Counted from the stretch's first letter, positions 15,301-23,631 are shown. The stretch: 64,000 bases of DNA from GCA-002772825 sp964560655 (GCA_964560655.1 CAZLLR010000001.1:1-64000); one strand, 5' to 3'. Notes: generated by a model from the letters alone, not told the origin. Numbers and translations are program-made.

Positions 15301-16632
15301 ATGTCTGATTATCTTGTCGATGGAGGTAAGCTTCTTAAGGGCTCTATAGTAGTGAATCCGTCTAAGAACGGTGCGGTAGCTGTGCTTGTAGCCTCACTTT
15401 TAAATAAGAAGAAAACTATAATAGAAAACCTCCCAAAGATTGAGGAGGTATTTAGGATAATAGAAGTTCTAAAGAGCGTTGGAGTTGAAGTTAATTGGCT
15501 GGATAAGAAGCACTCAAAGTATGGTGGGCATATTGTTGAGATTATACCTCCTAAGAAAATAAAGATAGGCAACATAGACAAGAAGGCGGCTAGCATGACG
15601 CGAAGTATCATACTTTTTGCTGGCGCTTTGGCGAACCAGTTTACTAAATTTTCTCTACCTGCTTCAGGTGGATGCAAACTTGGCAAGAGGTCAATAATGC
15701 CTCATATTTATACATTGGAAGAATTTGGTGTTAAGACTAAAGTCTCTTCTACAGGATACTTTTTCAGTAGCAATAAAGTTTCTCCTGTTTCTAGTCTAGT
15801 TCTTTATGAAGCGGGTGATACTGTCACAGAGAATGCTATTATGGCGGCAGCTTTAATTTCAGGAAAAACGGTTATTAAATTTGCCTCAGCGAATTATCAG
15901 GTGCAGGATCTTTGTTTCTTTTTAAAAAAGTTGGGTGTGAAGATAAAAGGCATAGGCACAAGTACTCTTACTGTTTACGGTAAGAAAAAGATAAATAAAG
16001 AAGTCTCTTATGCCTTGTCTGAAGACCCTATTGAGGCGATGTTGTTTCTCTCTATCGCTATTACGACAAACTCCTCTATAACGATAGAAAGGTGTCCGAT
16101 AGACTTTCTTGAGCTTGAGCTCTTGAAGCTTAAGAAAATGGGATTTAAATTTAAAATCTTGAAGAAGTATAAGGCGAGGAATGGCTATACTCGTCTTGTT
16201 GATATAAAGACCTTCTCTTCCAAACTTAAAGCTCCAGAGGAGAAGATCTCGGCGATGCCGTACCCAGGTATCAACATAGACAACTTGCCGTTTTTTGCTG
16301 TTATAGCATCAAAATCAAAAGGAGAAACTTTGGTCCATGACTGGGCATATGAGAATAGGGCTGTATATCTCTTAGAACTTAACAGACTAGGAGCGAAAGT
16401 TACTTTAGCAGATCCTCACCGTGTATTTATAGGAGGACCTTCTGTTCTTACTGCTGCAGATATAGTATGTCCACCGGCACTTCGTCCTTCGACCATTATC
16501 CTTGCTGCCATGCTTGGGGCAAAGGGCAAGTCGTTGCTTTCAAATATCTACTCTATAGAGAGAGGGCATGAAGACCTCTGTGGCAGGCTTTTAAAGATTG
16601 GCGCAAAGATTAGGAAAATAGAAGATGATTAA
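15301..16632 (+). CDS. murA: UDP-N-acetylglucosamine 1-carboxyvinyltransferase
   Basis: A 443-residue MurA, which adds enolpyruvate from PEP to UDP-GlcNAc in the first committed step of peptidoglycan synthesis. K22-N23 (SKNGAV) is present. The mobile loop has Cys125 in GGCKLGKR, the Cys that fosfomycin alkylates in other MurA enzymes, followed by the conserved Arg. The two-domain inside-out barrel is recognisable, with EAGDTVTENAIMAAAL in the middle and RPSTIILAAMLGAKG near the end. The PSKNGA form differs slightly from the usual GAKNAA. It follows hpf closely and ends at a strong hairpin. Confidence 0.93.
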   Translation: MSDYLVDGGKLLKGSIVVNPSKNGAVAVLVASLLNKKKTIIENLPKIEEVFRIIEVLKSVGVEVNWLDKKHSKYGGHIVEIIPPKKIKIGNIDKKAASMTRSIILFAGALANQFTKFSLPASGGCKLGKRSIMPHIYTLEEFGVKTKVSSTGYFFSSNKVSPVSSLVLYEAGDTVTENAIMAAALISGKTVIKFASANYQVQDLCFFLKKLGVKIKGIGTSTLTVYGKKKINKEVSYALSEDPIEAMLFLSIAITTNSSITIERCPIDFLELELLKLKKMGFKFKILKKYKARNGYTRLVDIKTFSSKLKAPEEKISAMPYPGINIDNLPFFAVIASKSKGETLVHDWAYENRAVYLLELNRLGAKVTLADPHRVFIGGPSVLTAADIVCPPALRPSTIILAAMLGAKGKSLLSNIYSIERGHEDLCGRLLKIGAKIRKIEDD

Positions 16633-16641
16633 AGTAAACTA

Positions 16642-16671
16642 AACGGCTAACATCTTTTTATGTTAGCCGTT
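16642..16671 (+). terminator. Intrinsic terminator of murA (AACGGCTA family)
   Basis: Perfect 12-base arms AACGGCTAACAT and ATGTTAGCCGTT around a CTTTTT loop. The arm sequence recurs in terminators at 30252, 37468 and 43711. Confidence 0.7.
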
Positions 16672-16701
16672 GAAGTTTTGCAAAAGGAGGGATCCTAGCG
16701 T

Positions 16702-16707
16702 TATAAT
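16702..16707 (+). promoter_or_regulatory. -10 box upstream of the 38-codon ORF and pcm
   Basis: TATAAT ends 6 bases before the ATG at 16714. If it is the promoter for pcm, the mRNA begins with the small ORF inside the inverted-repeat element. Confidence 0.6.
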
Positions 16708-16713
16708 AAGAAT

Positions 16714-16830
16714 ATGAATCCCGTTAGAGATCAAAAACTTAATAATAATACAGAAGTAAAATTTATTAACAATGATAATAAGATAGACTTTAAGGAAAAA
16801 TTCCTAAGGAGTCTATCTCTAACGGGATGA
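16714..16830 (+). CDS. 38-residue ORF spanning an inverted-repeat element
   Basis: The ORF starts MNPVRDQKLNNN and ends LRSLSLTG, with its TGA overlapping the pcm ATG (ATGA). The N- and C-terminal codons are the two inverted-repeat arms, so the peptide ends are dictated by the repeat. I recall similar short 'MNPVR...SLTG' predictions from other Patescibacteria, which would point to a dispersed element and not a conserved protein; this needs a search. A TATAAT 6 bases before the ATG means it probably is translated, and it could couple translation of pcm. Its role as a protein is doubtful. Confidence 0.45.
   Translation: MNPVRDQKLNNNTEVKFINNDNKIDFKEKFLRSLSLTG
16718..16828. repeat. 111-base inverted-repeat element
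   Basis: The outer arms ATCCCGTTAGAGAT (16718-16731) and ATCTCTAACGGGAT (16815-16828) are perfect 14-base inverted repeats. A second nested pair, AGATAGACT (16781-16789) and AGTCTATCT (16810-16818), with AGGAA/TTCCT above it, shares four bases with the outer right arm. The structures are therefore partly alternative. The right arm ends at the T of the pcm ATG. It looks like a small palindromic or MITE-like element lodged between promoter and gene. Confidence 0.7.
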
Positions 16831-17477
16831 AAAGACTTATTGAAGACATGATAAGCGAAGGTTTCCTAAAGACACCGAAGATAATCGACGCTTTTAGATT
16901 TATCGATAGGGCAGATTTTGTGCCTGAAGAATTAAAGTTTGAGGCTTATGTAAATGCGCCACTGCCTATTGGCTTTGGGCAGACTATTTCTCAGCCTTCT
17001 ACTGTGGCTTTCATGTTTGAACTATTAGACCCAAAACCGGGAGATAATATCTTAGACATAGGCGCTGGCTCGGGATGGCAGACAGCGCTACTTGCTTTTA
17101 TCGTAAGTCATGACAATAAGGGCGAAGAACTTCCGCCTGAGAAAAAAGGAAAGATAATTTCTATAGAGCTTATACCCGAGCTTGAAGTTATGGCAAGAAA
17201 AAATATCTCTAAATATAATTTTATAAAAAAAGGTGTAGTCGATATCCATTGTCTTAACGCGACAAAAGGCTTCCCCTCAGAAGCTCCATATCAGAAGATA
17301 ATCAGCGCCGCATCAGCAGACGAGATACCAAAAGATTGGCAAAATCAACTAAGCTCGGGTGGGTCAATTGTTGCTCCGATAGGCTTAAGTCTTTGGCAGT
17401 ATAATAAGAAAATGGACGACACTTTTCTAAGGAAGGAGTTCCCTGGGTTTGCTTTTGTGCCGTTTGTCAAAGAATAA
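16827..17477 (+). CDS. pcm: Protein-L-isoaspartate O-methyltransferase
   Basis: A 216-residue PCMT. It methylates L-isoaspartyl residues in aged proteins so that they can revert to Asp. Family marks are FVPEELKFEAYVNAPLPIG, then GFGQTISQPSTVAFM (the substrate-recognition 'G.GQTISQP' motif) and SAM-binding NILDIGAGSGWQTALLAF. The C-terminal half has IISAASADEIPKDWQNQL and GGSIVAPIG. The ATG overlaps the TGA of the small upstream ORF. The 3' end overlaps the convergent membrane-protein gene by 11 bases. Confidence 0.93.
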   Translation: MKRLIEDMISEGFLKTPKIIDAFRFIDRADFVPEELKFEAYVNAPLPIGFGQTISQPSTVAFMFELLDPKPGDNILDIGAGSGWQTALLAFIVSHDNKGEELPPEKKGKIISIELIPELEVMARKNISKYNFIKKGVVDIHCLNATKGFPSEAPYQKIISAASADEIPKDWQNQLSSGGSIVAPIGLSLWQYNKKMDDTFLRKEFPGFAFVPFVKE

Positions 17478-17988
17478 GCGAAAAAAATATTATCAAAAGT
17501 ATTATTGCTATTTGAATAGGTATTCCCTTGGTAGGCTCACCCATAAATATGTTTTTCTTGTGGAAGAACATATGGATTTTATGAAAGAAGGCGATAGGCT
17601 GTTTTTTAAAAAATATATTTATCAACTCTATAAGATCCGGCATGATAGATGCTGGTACGATGATAACCAAAGCGAATATCTTATCATTTATACTAAGCGA
17701 ACTTAAGCTTATGAGGACAGTGGATATAACCAGGCCCAATAGACCATCTAAGGTCATATGAATAAGGTCTTTTTTCAGTTTATCTTTCTTTATGCACCCA
17801 AGTTTTTCTTCTTGGTGGCAAGTCTTTATAGAATGAAGCTTATAATCCCAATGGGGGATTAAATCCAGTAGATAATGACTACAAAAAGCTACTATGAATA
17901 CGACTAGAGCATTTAGGGGGGTTATTGGTCTTATGGCAAAAGGTAGAGCGACGGCTGTAGCTGTAATTATGTGGGAAGAAAGTATCAT
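17467..17988 (-). CDS. Small membrane protein with conserved His/Asp, metal-dependent-hydrolase type
   Basis: A 173-residue protein with about four hydrophobic segments. His/Asp motifs fall at helix edges: ILSSHIITATA at the start, FCSHYLLDLIPHWDY (about 35-49), LIHMTLDG, then IMPDLIELI and FFHKIHMFFH. This distribution resembles YdjM-like inner-membrane 'metal-dependent hydrolase' proteins, whose biochemical function is unproven. A TATTAT box sits 7 bases before the ATG on the minus strand. It converges on and slightly overlaps pcm. Confidence 0.65.
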   Translation of the reverse strand: MILSSHIITATAVALPFAIRPITPLNALVVFIVAFCSHYLLDLIPHWDYKLHSIKTCHQEEKLGCIKKDKLKKDLIHMTLDGLLGLVISTVLISLSSLSINDKIFALVIIVPASIMPDLIELINIFFKKQPIAFFHKIHMFFHKKNIFMGEPTKGIPIQIAIILLIIFFSLIL

Positions 17989-18073
17989 TCAATATATAAT
18001 ATCAAAAAATATCTTTTTATGCTGGGGATAACATTTTTGTAGATATTCTTTTAAACTTAAGCTTTTAAGTGAA

Positions 18074-18106
18074 GAAAAAAAACCTGATTTATATTATATA
18101 GTCAGG
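18074..18106 (-). terminator. Terminator overlapping the fmt stop codon
   Basis: On the minus strand CCTGA...TCAGG arms (18102-18106 and 18083-18087), with partly pairing TATA between them, precede eight T. The hairpin contains the fmt stop codon. Confidence 0.55.
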
Positions 18107-18973
18107 GATTTGGGCTTTCAGCTCAGAGTTCCCATTGAGGAAGTCTTGGAACATCATCTCTCTTTTTCCTTCGGGTTTTACTTTTTCTATCTTTAGCTTG
18201 TCGCCAGAAAGTGAGGCTTTCGTTATGATGACGCGAAAAGGTTTCTCATCTCTTCTTAAGAAGAAATAAGCTCCAGGCCACGGATAAAAAGCTCTTATTT
18301 TCCTCTCTATCGTCTCAGGGTTTTCGCTCCAATTTATAAGAGCATCTTCTTTCTTAATTTTCTTAGTATAAGTTGCTTTTTTATGGTATTGTGGAGTTGC
18401 TTTAATCCTCCCTTCTACCCAGAGTGGGACAATCTCGACTAAAGCTTCACCACCCAGCTTAGCAAGTTTACCCTCAAGTTCTCCTTGATTCATATTATTT
18501 GTCAATGACAATAGCTTGGTAGTAACTATCGGTCCATGGTCTAATTCTTCATCAAGGAGCATGATAGTGACCCCTAGTTTTTTGTCCCCATAGAGGATTG
18601 CCGATTGGACAGGGGAAGACCCGCGGTGTTCAGGTAGGATAGAAGGGTGAATATTTAGTATGCCGTGTTTGGGTAGAGCTATGAACTCTTTAGGTACAAT
18701 CTTACCGAAAGCTGCAAGTACAAAGATATCCCAATTCTCTTTCTTTAATTTGTCATAAACATCGCACAGATTAAGAGGCTGAAGTACGGGTATCTTTTCT
18801 TCATTTGCCCAGACTTTTACAGGAGTGGGGGTGAGGACGAGTTTCCTCCCTTTTGGTTTATCAGGTGCTGTTATAATGAGAGTTGGTGTTAATCCTCCAC
18901 TTTTCATCTCACCCAAGATCTTTACGGCAAAGTCTGGAGTACCCAAAAATAATATTTTAAGTTTATCTGCCAT
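18089..18973 (-). CDS. fmt: Methionyl-tRNA formyltransferase
   Basis: A 294-residue protein that formylates Met-tRNA(fMet) using 10-formyl-THF. The N-terminal domain has FLGTPDFAVKIL, PKGRKLVLTPTPVK and the catalytic block LNIHPSILPEHRGSSPVQ, with the Asn/His and SLLP-type loop. LDEELDHGPI provides the conserved Asp. The C-terminal OB domain is present (RAFYPWPGAYF) but ends short. The start overlaps the end of def by 11 bases on the same strand, the usual def-fmt pairing. This indicates that formylated initiation is used, also for leaderless mRNAs. Confidence 0.95.
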   Translation of the reverse strand: MADKLKILFLGTPDFAVKILGEMKSGGLTPTLIITAPDKPKGRKLVLTPTPVKVWANEEKIPVLQPLNLCDVYDKLKKENWDIFVLAAFGKIVPKEFIALPKHGILNIHPSILPEHRGSSPVQSAILYGDKKLGVTIMLLDEELDHGPIVTTKLLSLTNNMNQGELEGKLAKLGGEALVEIVPLWVEGRIKATPQYHKKATYTKKIKKEDALINWSENPETIERKIRAFYPWPGAYFFLRRDEKPFRVIITKASLSGDKLKIEKVKPEGKREMMFQDFLNGNSELKAQIPDYII

Positions 18974-19490
18974 AGTCTACTTTATTTAAATTTCTCGCAG
19001 AGTCTATGAAGAGGATCCCTTCTAAGTGGTCCACCTCGTGTTGAATTATCTGAGCTAAGAGGCCGGAAGCACCCCTAGTAAACTTAACGCCATTTTCATC
19101 AAGCGCTTCAACTGTGACTTTGTCCGCGCGCTTTATATCGCCTTGGACGCCCTCTACACTTAGACACCCTTCAGGTATGGATGCCGACTTCTTAGATATT
19201 TTGGTAATCTTAGGATTTATAAAGACGATATCTGGTGTCCTCGCTTGAGAGATTTCCTCCCCATCTTTAATCCTTAAGTCAGGAGTAAAGAATCTACCTG
19301 AAACGATAAAGAGTCTTAAGGACTCAGCTACTTGAGGGGCAGCGAGCGCCACACCTTCGTCATAGCCTGCAAGTGTCTCAGACATAGAGCTTAAAAGCTT
19401 TTTGATTTTTTCACTTTTAATTTCCTCGAGGGTTAACTCTCGGGATTTTTCCCTTAAGACTTTATCTTCTTTTTGAACTACGTTTCTCAT
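18963..19490 (-). CDS. def: Peptide deformylase
   Basis: A 175-residue metallo-deformylase that removes the N-formyl group from new proteins. All three family motifs are visible: GVALAAPQV (46-54, consensus GxGLAAPQ), EGCLS with the metal Cys (107-111) and QHEVDHLEG with two metal His and catalytic Glu (150-158). An insert at about 65-85 (RFFTPDLRIKDGEEISQ) is longer than in the E. coli enzyme. It is upstream of and overlaps fmt. A TATTAT-like box lies about 11 bases upstream of the ATG. Confidence 0.95.
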   Translation of the reverse strand: MRNVVQKEDKVLREKSRELTLEEIKSEKIKKLLSSMSETLAGYDEGVALAAPQVAESLRLFIVSGRFFTPDLRIKDGEEISQARTPDIVFINPKITKISKKSASIPEGCLSVEGVQGDIKRADKVTVEALDENGVKFTRGASGLLAQIIQHEVDHLEGILFIDSARNLNKVDYGR

Positions 19491-19520
19491 TAAATTTAAG
19501 TATAATATAAAATTAACATA

Positions 19521-19548
19521 TTGACAAATATAAAATCATGTGTATAAT
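19521..19548 (+). promoter_or_regulatory. Consensus sigma-70 promoter for the Cys-rich small protein
   Basis: TTGACA (19521-19526), a 16-base spacer and TATAAT (19543-19548): both hexamers are perfect. It predicts a roughly 50-base 5' leader ending in AAAAAGGAGG (19591-19600), a full Shine-Dalgarno, 4 bases before the ATG. Confidence 0.85.
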
Positions 19549-19604
19549 TAAGGTAGAAAAGTGAAGATTTTTTAGATATTTTTTTAAATAAAAAAGGAGG
19601 GATT

Positions 19605-19808
19605 ATGAGTAAGATAAAATATCTTCCCAATCCAATTCTACATGGTTGTTGTTGTAGTTGCTTTTCACCTCTCCCAGAAGACATGGGTGGAGAAGGTGGA
19701 GCAAATTGCCCAAACTGCGACGAGAGTCCGTACTCTCGACCAGACTCCTACACAAAAGAAGAGATGGCAACATTAAAGTGGCTTCCTTCTTTTAAAGCAT
19801 TGAAGTAG
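19605..19808 (+). CDS. 67-residue Cys-rich small protein, putative zinc binder
   Basis: The sequence opens MSKIKYLPNPILHGCCCSCF, followed by ANCPNCDES. Five Cys in a CCCxC + CPxC arrangement suggest one zinc site or a redox cluster. There is no hydrophobic segment. It has the best promoter in its neighbourhood and a strong Shine-Dalgarno (AAGGAGGGATT-ATG), unlike the leaderless genes around it, so it is likely highly expressed. The last 17 bases overlap the 3' end of the convergent priA-like gene. I do not recognise the family. Confidence 0.7.
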   Translation: MSKIKYLPNPILHGCCCSCFSPLPEDMGGEGGANCPNCDESPYSRPDSYTKEEMATLKWLPSFKALK

Positions 19809-21672
19809 GGTCAACTTCCACCCTCCAGGTAGGAGGAAGGGAGGACAAGAAGCTAAGGAGTTTCTTGTCCGGCCACGAGGCGGGGTCAACTTTCAAAAGG
19901 GCGTGCATTATATGCAGGCCCTTTATTTTTGGCACAAAAGCAGAGTAGGCGGTAGGGCTATAATCCACTAGTTCTTTTTCCAACGACTTGAAATCAAGAT
20001 TAAGCTGTTTTTTGTCTTTACTTTGTTTAGTGACTTTGATAAGGAGTTTAAATGGAGGGTAATTAAACTGTTGCCTTATTTCAAGCTCCTTCCTGTAGAA
20101 CTCTGACACATCTCCCCTTATAGCGAGCTTAAAGATATTAAGCTCTGGCATTCGTGTCTGTATCAAGAATGTTTTTTGTGAAAGAGTTTTCATCTTTATC
20201 AAAAGGTGAAACACTCGTTCGCTGATCCTAAAGTCGGGTATGGTAAGGAGGGCATCAAGCGAGATAATAGCCGTGCGGTCAACCTCCTTATGAAGATAAG
20301 AGAAGATTATTTCGGTGGCTATCAATATACTCCCGGGCATAGAGAAGAATTCTTCTATGATTTTTTCTCCTTGTTTCTTCGTCTTCACTACATCTGAATC
20401 CATGCGAAATAATTTAAATTTCGGGAAGATCCTGTTTATCTCTTCGGCAACTTTTTCTATGCCTGTTCCTAAGGATTTTAGTCGCCAGCTTTTACAGTAA
20501 GGGCATCTGTCTTCAGCGGAGAAAGAAGATATGCATTTATGACATATAAAATTTGTTTTTTTACCGTTCTCTTTATGGAGGACTAGAGGGGAGTCACATT
20601 TCTCGCAGAGTATAGTCCTTCGGCAATCATCACAGATTGTTGTCTGACTGTATCCGCGTCTGTTGAGAAACAAGACTACGTGTTCGTTATGCCTAGTAGA
20701 CTCTTCCAACATCTTTTTTAATTCTTCACTTATGACGGTAAATTTTTTTGTTTTTTCTTCCTCCTCTTTCATATTTACTAATAGGGGCTCTGCCTTGGAG
20801 AGTATATGCGAGGGGGTAATACTGTCTTTTTTGAAATTATAATAATCTTCTGTCCTTATAACCTCATCTCCATATATCAAATTTGTTTTAATATTATGAC
20901 TTACTACTTCTGCTATTTTACGCGTATCAAGATAAGGCTTCGTCCGATATTTATAAAAAGGAGAGCTCTCTTGATCTATTATTATTGTATTCAAATCTTG
21001 TCTTGGCAATGACATAAACAAGCTCGTCGATATAATTAAGACAGGCTTCTCACTAAGAAGCGCTTCATTCCATTTTTCTGTTAGTTTTTTCTTTGGAGTT
21101 ACTTCAGAGTGGAGAATTATGACGTGAGATTCAATCCCCTTTTTAAGTTCATTCGATAGCTCAGCGATAGAGGAGATAGTGGGGAGGATGATAGAGACAG
21201 AGTGTCCTTTAGCAAACTCTTCCCTGATAATACTTTTATAATACCTCAATCGTTCTTCCGTAGATCCTTGAAAGATAGATATTTTTTTATACCCTTCTTC
21301 TTTTACCTTGTTTTTATTTGGTACCGCTTTGATTTGTTTACTGTTCTCTAGTATAACAGTGGGGGTAATCTCTTTTAAAATATTACCTAATGATGAGGCG
21401 TAATACTCGGCAATTTCTGTCGCCGCTTCTATAAAAAGAGGGCTAAATACAGGTATACCAGATTCGCTGATCTTCTTTAAAGAAAATGAGGACCTCTTTA
21501 AAGCACTTTTAACTTCCTTTACTTTCTTAGATGTCACTACTACTCCGGGCACAGTTTTGTTTCTCAATGGGATCTTAACGATAGATCCTAATTCCACTTT
21601 TTTAGTTGTAAAATAAGAAAGATCTTTCCTTAAGAATCCTTTCGTTATTGGTATGACTGTTATTAATCTCAT
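19792..21672 (-). CDS. priA: PriA-like primosomal protein with degraded helicase motifs
   Basis: A 626-residue protein with PriA architecture: an N-terminal 3'-DNA-binding domain (GSIVKIPLRNKTVPGVVV), a helicase core, a central zinc-binding Cys block (CDDCRRTILCEKCDSPLVL ... CHKC ... CPYCKS) and a C-terminal domain. The Walker A stretch that should read GxTGSGKT is FQGSTEERLRY (about 134-144), lacking the P-loop Lys. The DEEH box is IIDQESS (about 232-238). The ATPase is therefore probably inactive, leaving DNA- and protein-binding roles in replication restart. The Cys block and LFLNRRGYSQ (motif IV) are intact. It is co-directional with and downstream of the PEGA gene. Confidence 0.85.
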   Translation of the reverse strand: MRLITVIPITKGFLRKDLSYFTTKKVELGSIVKIPLRNKTVPGVVVTSKKVKEVKSALKRSSFSLKKISESGIPVFSPLFIEAATEIAEYYASSLGNILKEITPTVILENSKQIKAVPNKNKVKEEGYKKISIFQGSTEERLRYYKSIIREEFAKGHSVSIILPTISSIAELSNELKKGIESHVIILHSEVTPKKKLTEKWNEALLSEKPVLIISTSLFMSLPRQDLNTIIIDQESSPFYKYRTKPYLDTRKIAEVVSHNIKTNLIYGDEVIRTEDYYNFKKDSITPSHILSKAEPLLVNMKEEEEKTKKFTVISEELKKMLEESTRHNEHVVLFLNRRGYSQTTICDDCRRTILCEKCDSPLVLHKENGKKTNFICHKCISSFSAEDRCPYCKSWRLKSLGTGIEKVAEEINRIFPKFKLFRMDSDVVKTKKQGEKIIEEFFSMPGSILIATEIIFSYLHKEVDRTAIISLDALLTIPDFRISERVFHLLIKMKTLSQKTFLIQTRMPELNIFKLAIRGDVSEFYRKELEIRQQFNYPPFKLLIKVTKQSKDKKQLNLDFKSLEKELVDYSPTAYSAFVPKIKGLHIMHALLKVDPASWPDKKLLSFLSSLPPTWRVEVDPTSML

Positions 21673-21703
21673 CTTTTATCCATCCAGATAGTGGATGTAG
21701 CTT

Positions 21704-22528
21704 TTAAAGGTTTAGCTTAATAAGTGTTTTTTCATCGAGGATATATAAGGTCTTGTTGTTTAACTCAAAGATAGGGTTAGACCCCTTGTAGATAGGTTGA
21801 AGAATTCTTCCTCCTCTCCCGTCCACCTCAATAGCAAATATTGCATTTTGTACGGCAAAAATAAGCACATCACTCCTGCTAGGATAAAAATCAATTTTTC
21901 TTATAGTTGACTTGGAATCAATCACCAAGAGGGGGGAGGTGCATTCATCGTTATTGCAGAAGTAATAAGGCAGGGGAGAGTTTAAGGCAAGCCATTCTAT
22001 CCAGATATTGTCTGACTCATCTACATATATTTTTTCATCTTTATTTTCATCTGTTTTTAAGAGATCATCTTCCTGGGGAAGAAGTAATTTCTCTAAGGCC
22101 TCGTTCTCTATTGTGGTGAGACCTTTTTCTTTTTTAGTAATGTCATTTAAGAGTACCTCTCCTCCTGGGTCTTTAGCTATGAGGAAGGCTCGGGCCTCTG
22201 TAACTAACCCTTCATTTACTTTTAGATTTTTTGCCCATGGCCAAAATTTATTTTTAGCTACGAGGATAGAATAATTATCAGGAGTGAGATTTTGTAGAAA
22301 TACGCCACCTTGAAGCAGACTTGTCTCTCCTTTTTCTTTTTCGTCTATGAAAATTTTTGCCCCAGATAGAGGAGAGGAGATATAGAGACCGCCTGTCTTT
22401 CTAAAATGTAGATTCTTGTCTATTCTGTACCCGGAAGTGTAGAGTATTATTGTAGGCACAAGAATAATAAAAATTATAAATGATATCAGTAGAATAATTC
22501 GCCTTTTTTTAATATTTGTAGGATTCAT
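21704..22528 (-). CDS. Membrane-anchored PEGA-domain protein
   Basis: A 274-residue protein. One N-terminal membrane helix (about 11-30, ILLISFIIFIILVPTIIL) is followed by a PEGA domain, with GGLYISSPLSGAKIFIDEKE and LLQGGVFLQNLTPDNYSI; PEGA modules are beta-rich surface domains of S-layer and envelope proteins. The C-terminal half forms beta-propeller-like strands (IRKIDFYPSRSDVLIFAV, LYILDEKTLIKL). It is predicted to be anchored in the membrane with the bulk outside. It heads a two-gene unit with the PriA-like gene and is divergent from mreB. Function unknown. Confidence 0.8.
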   Translation of the reverse strand: MNPTNIKKRRIILLISFIIFIILVPTIILYTSGYRIDKNLHFRKTGGLYISSPLSGAKIFIDEKEKGETSLLQGGVFLQNLTPDNYSILVAKNKFWPWAKNLKVNEGLVTEARAFLIAKDPGGEVLLNDITKKEKGLTTIENEALEKLLLPQEDDLLKTDENKDEKIYVDESDNIWIEWLALNSPLPYYFCNNDECTSPLLVIDSKSTIRKIDFYPSRSDVLIFAVQNAIFAIEVDGRGGRILQPIYKGSNPIFELNNKTLYILDEKTLIKLNL

Positions 22529-22571
22529 CTTACTTTAAATAGTTGCAAAAAAAACATAAAAAGTCTAGAGT

Positions 22572-22577
22572 TATATT
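22572..22577 (+). promoter_or_regulatory. -10 box of mreB
   Basis: TATATT ends 6 bases before the mreB ATG at 22584, indicating a leaderless message. Confidence 0.55.
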
Positions 22578-22583
22578 AAAGTT

Positions 22584-23597
22584 ATGGGAATTTTTGTTAA
22601 AAAATTAGGAATAGATTTAGGTACGGCCAATACTCTCGTATTTTTGCCTGGTAGCGGGGTTATCTTAAATGAGCCTTCCGTTGTCGTTATATCTCAAGCA
22701 GACAATAAGGTTTTAGCCGTGGGAGATGAGGCAAAAAATATGATAGGTAAGACTCCTGATGGAATTATCGCTTATAGGCCGATGAAAGATGGAGTTATCG
22801 CTGACTATCGAGTTACTGAAGCGATGCTTCGTTATTATATAAAAAAAGCGCTTAATAAATTTAATGCTTTCAAGCCAGAAGTGATGGTCTCAGTACCGGC
22901 AGGGGTTACTTCCACTGAACGCCGAGCTGTGGTAGAAGCGGCTATTAAAGCTGGTGCTAAATCAGCTTATGTTGTCAAAGAACCTATACTTGCTGCAATA
23001 GGAGCGGGGATACCTATCCATGAACCTCAAGGATGTATGATAGTCGATATAGGAGGTGGAACTACAGATGCCGCAGTGATATCATTGGGAGGAATAGTGT
23101 CTTCTATTTCTGCGAAAGTAGCTGGCAATAAAATAGATCAGGCTATCGCTGATTATATTAAGAAGACGTTTAATTTAGCTATAGGAGATAGAACGGCAGA
23201 AGAGATAAAAATAGCTATTGGCTCAGCTGTCCCTATAGAAGAAGAACTTACTCATAAGATAAAAGGAAGAGATTTTCTTACTGGCTTGCCAAGGAGTGCA
23301 GATGTATCAACTAATGAGATAGTGAAGGCCATAGAAGGAGAATTGAGAGAGATAATAAAAGCCATAAAGTTGGTACTCCAAGACACTCCGCCAGAACTTG
23401 CCGCAGACATTATAGATAAAGGTATAATTATGACAGGCGGATCCTCTCTCTTGAGAAATATTGATGAACTTATCTATCGTTCTACTGGTATAAAGGTGAC
23501 TATTGCTGATGAAGCTCTGTTTTGTGTAGCTAAAGGTACAGGTATTGCTCTCGATCATTTAGACCTCTATAAAAAAAGTATCATTGCAAAAAAATAA
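22584..23597 (+). CDS. mreB: Rod-shape determining actin homologue MreB
   Basis: A 337-residue MreB of normal length. Actin-fold nucleotide motifs are GIDLGTANTLVF (phosphate 1), MIVDIGGGTTDAAVIS (phosphate 2) and IIMTGGSSLLRNID (adenosine). EPSVVVIS and the PMKDGVIADY stretch are MreB-specific. It forms membrane-associated filaments that guide cell-wall elongation. mreC/mreD do not follow; the next gene is a HolB-like subunit. With murA, ftsI and murF in the window this supports a peptidoglycan-bearing cell. Confidence 0.96.
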   Translation: MGIFVKKLGIDLGTANTLVFLPGSGVILNEPSVVVISQADNKVLAVGDEAKNMIGKTPDGIIAYRPMKDGVIADYRVTEAMLRYYIKKALNKFNAFKPEVMVSVPAGVTSTERRAVVEAAIKAGAKSAYVVKEPILAAIGAGIPIHEPQGCMIVDIGGGTTDAAVISLGGIVSSISAKVAGNKIDQAIADYIKKTFNLAIGDRTAEEIKIAIGSAVPIEEELTHKIKGRDFLTGLPRSADVSTNEIVKAIEGELREIIKAIKLVLQDTPPELAADIIDKGIIMTGGSSLLRNIDELIYRSTGIKVTIADEALFCVAKGTGIALDHLDLYKKSIIAKK

Positions 23598-23617
23598 AAA
23601 TGATCTCAACCTTGTGA

Positions 23618-23623
23618 TATAAT
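23618..23623 (+). promoter_or_regulatory. -10 box of the HolB-like gene
   Basis: TATAAT, 8 bases before the ATG at 23632. It argues for that ATG rather than the in-frame TTG at 23626. Confidence 0.6.
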
Positions 23624-23631
23624 AGTTGTAT

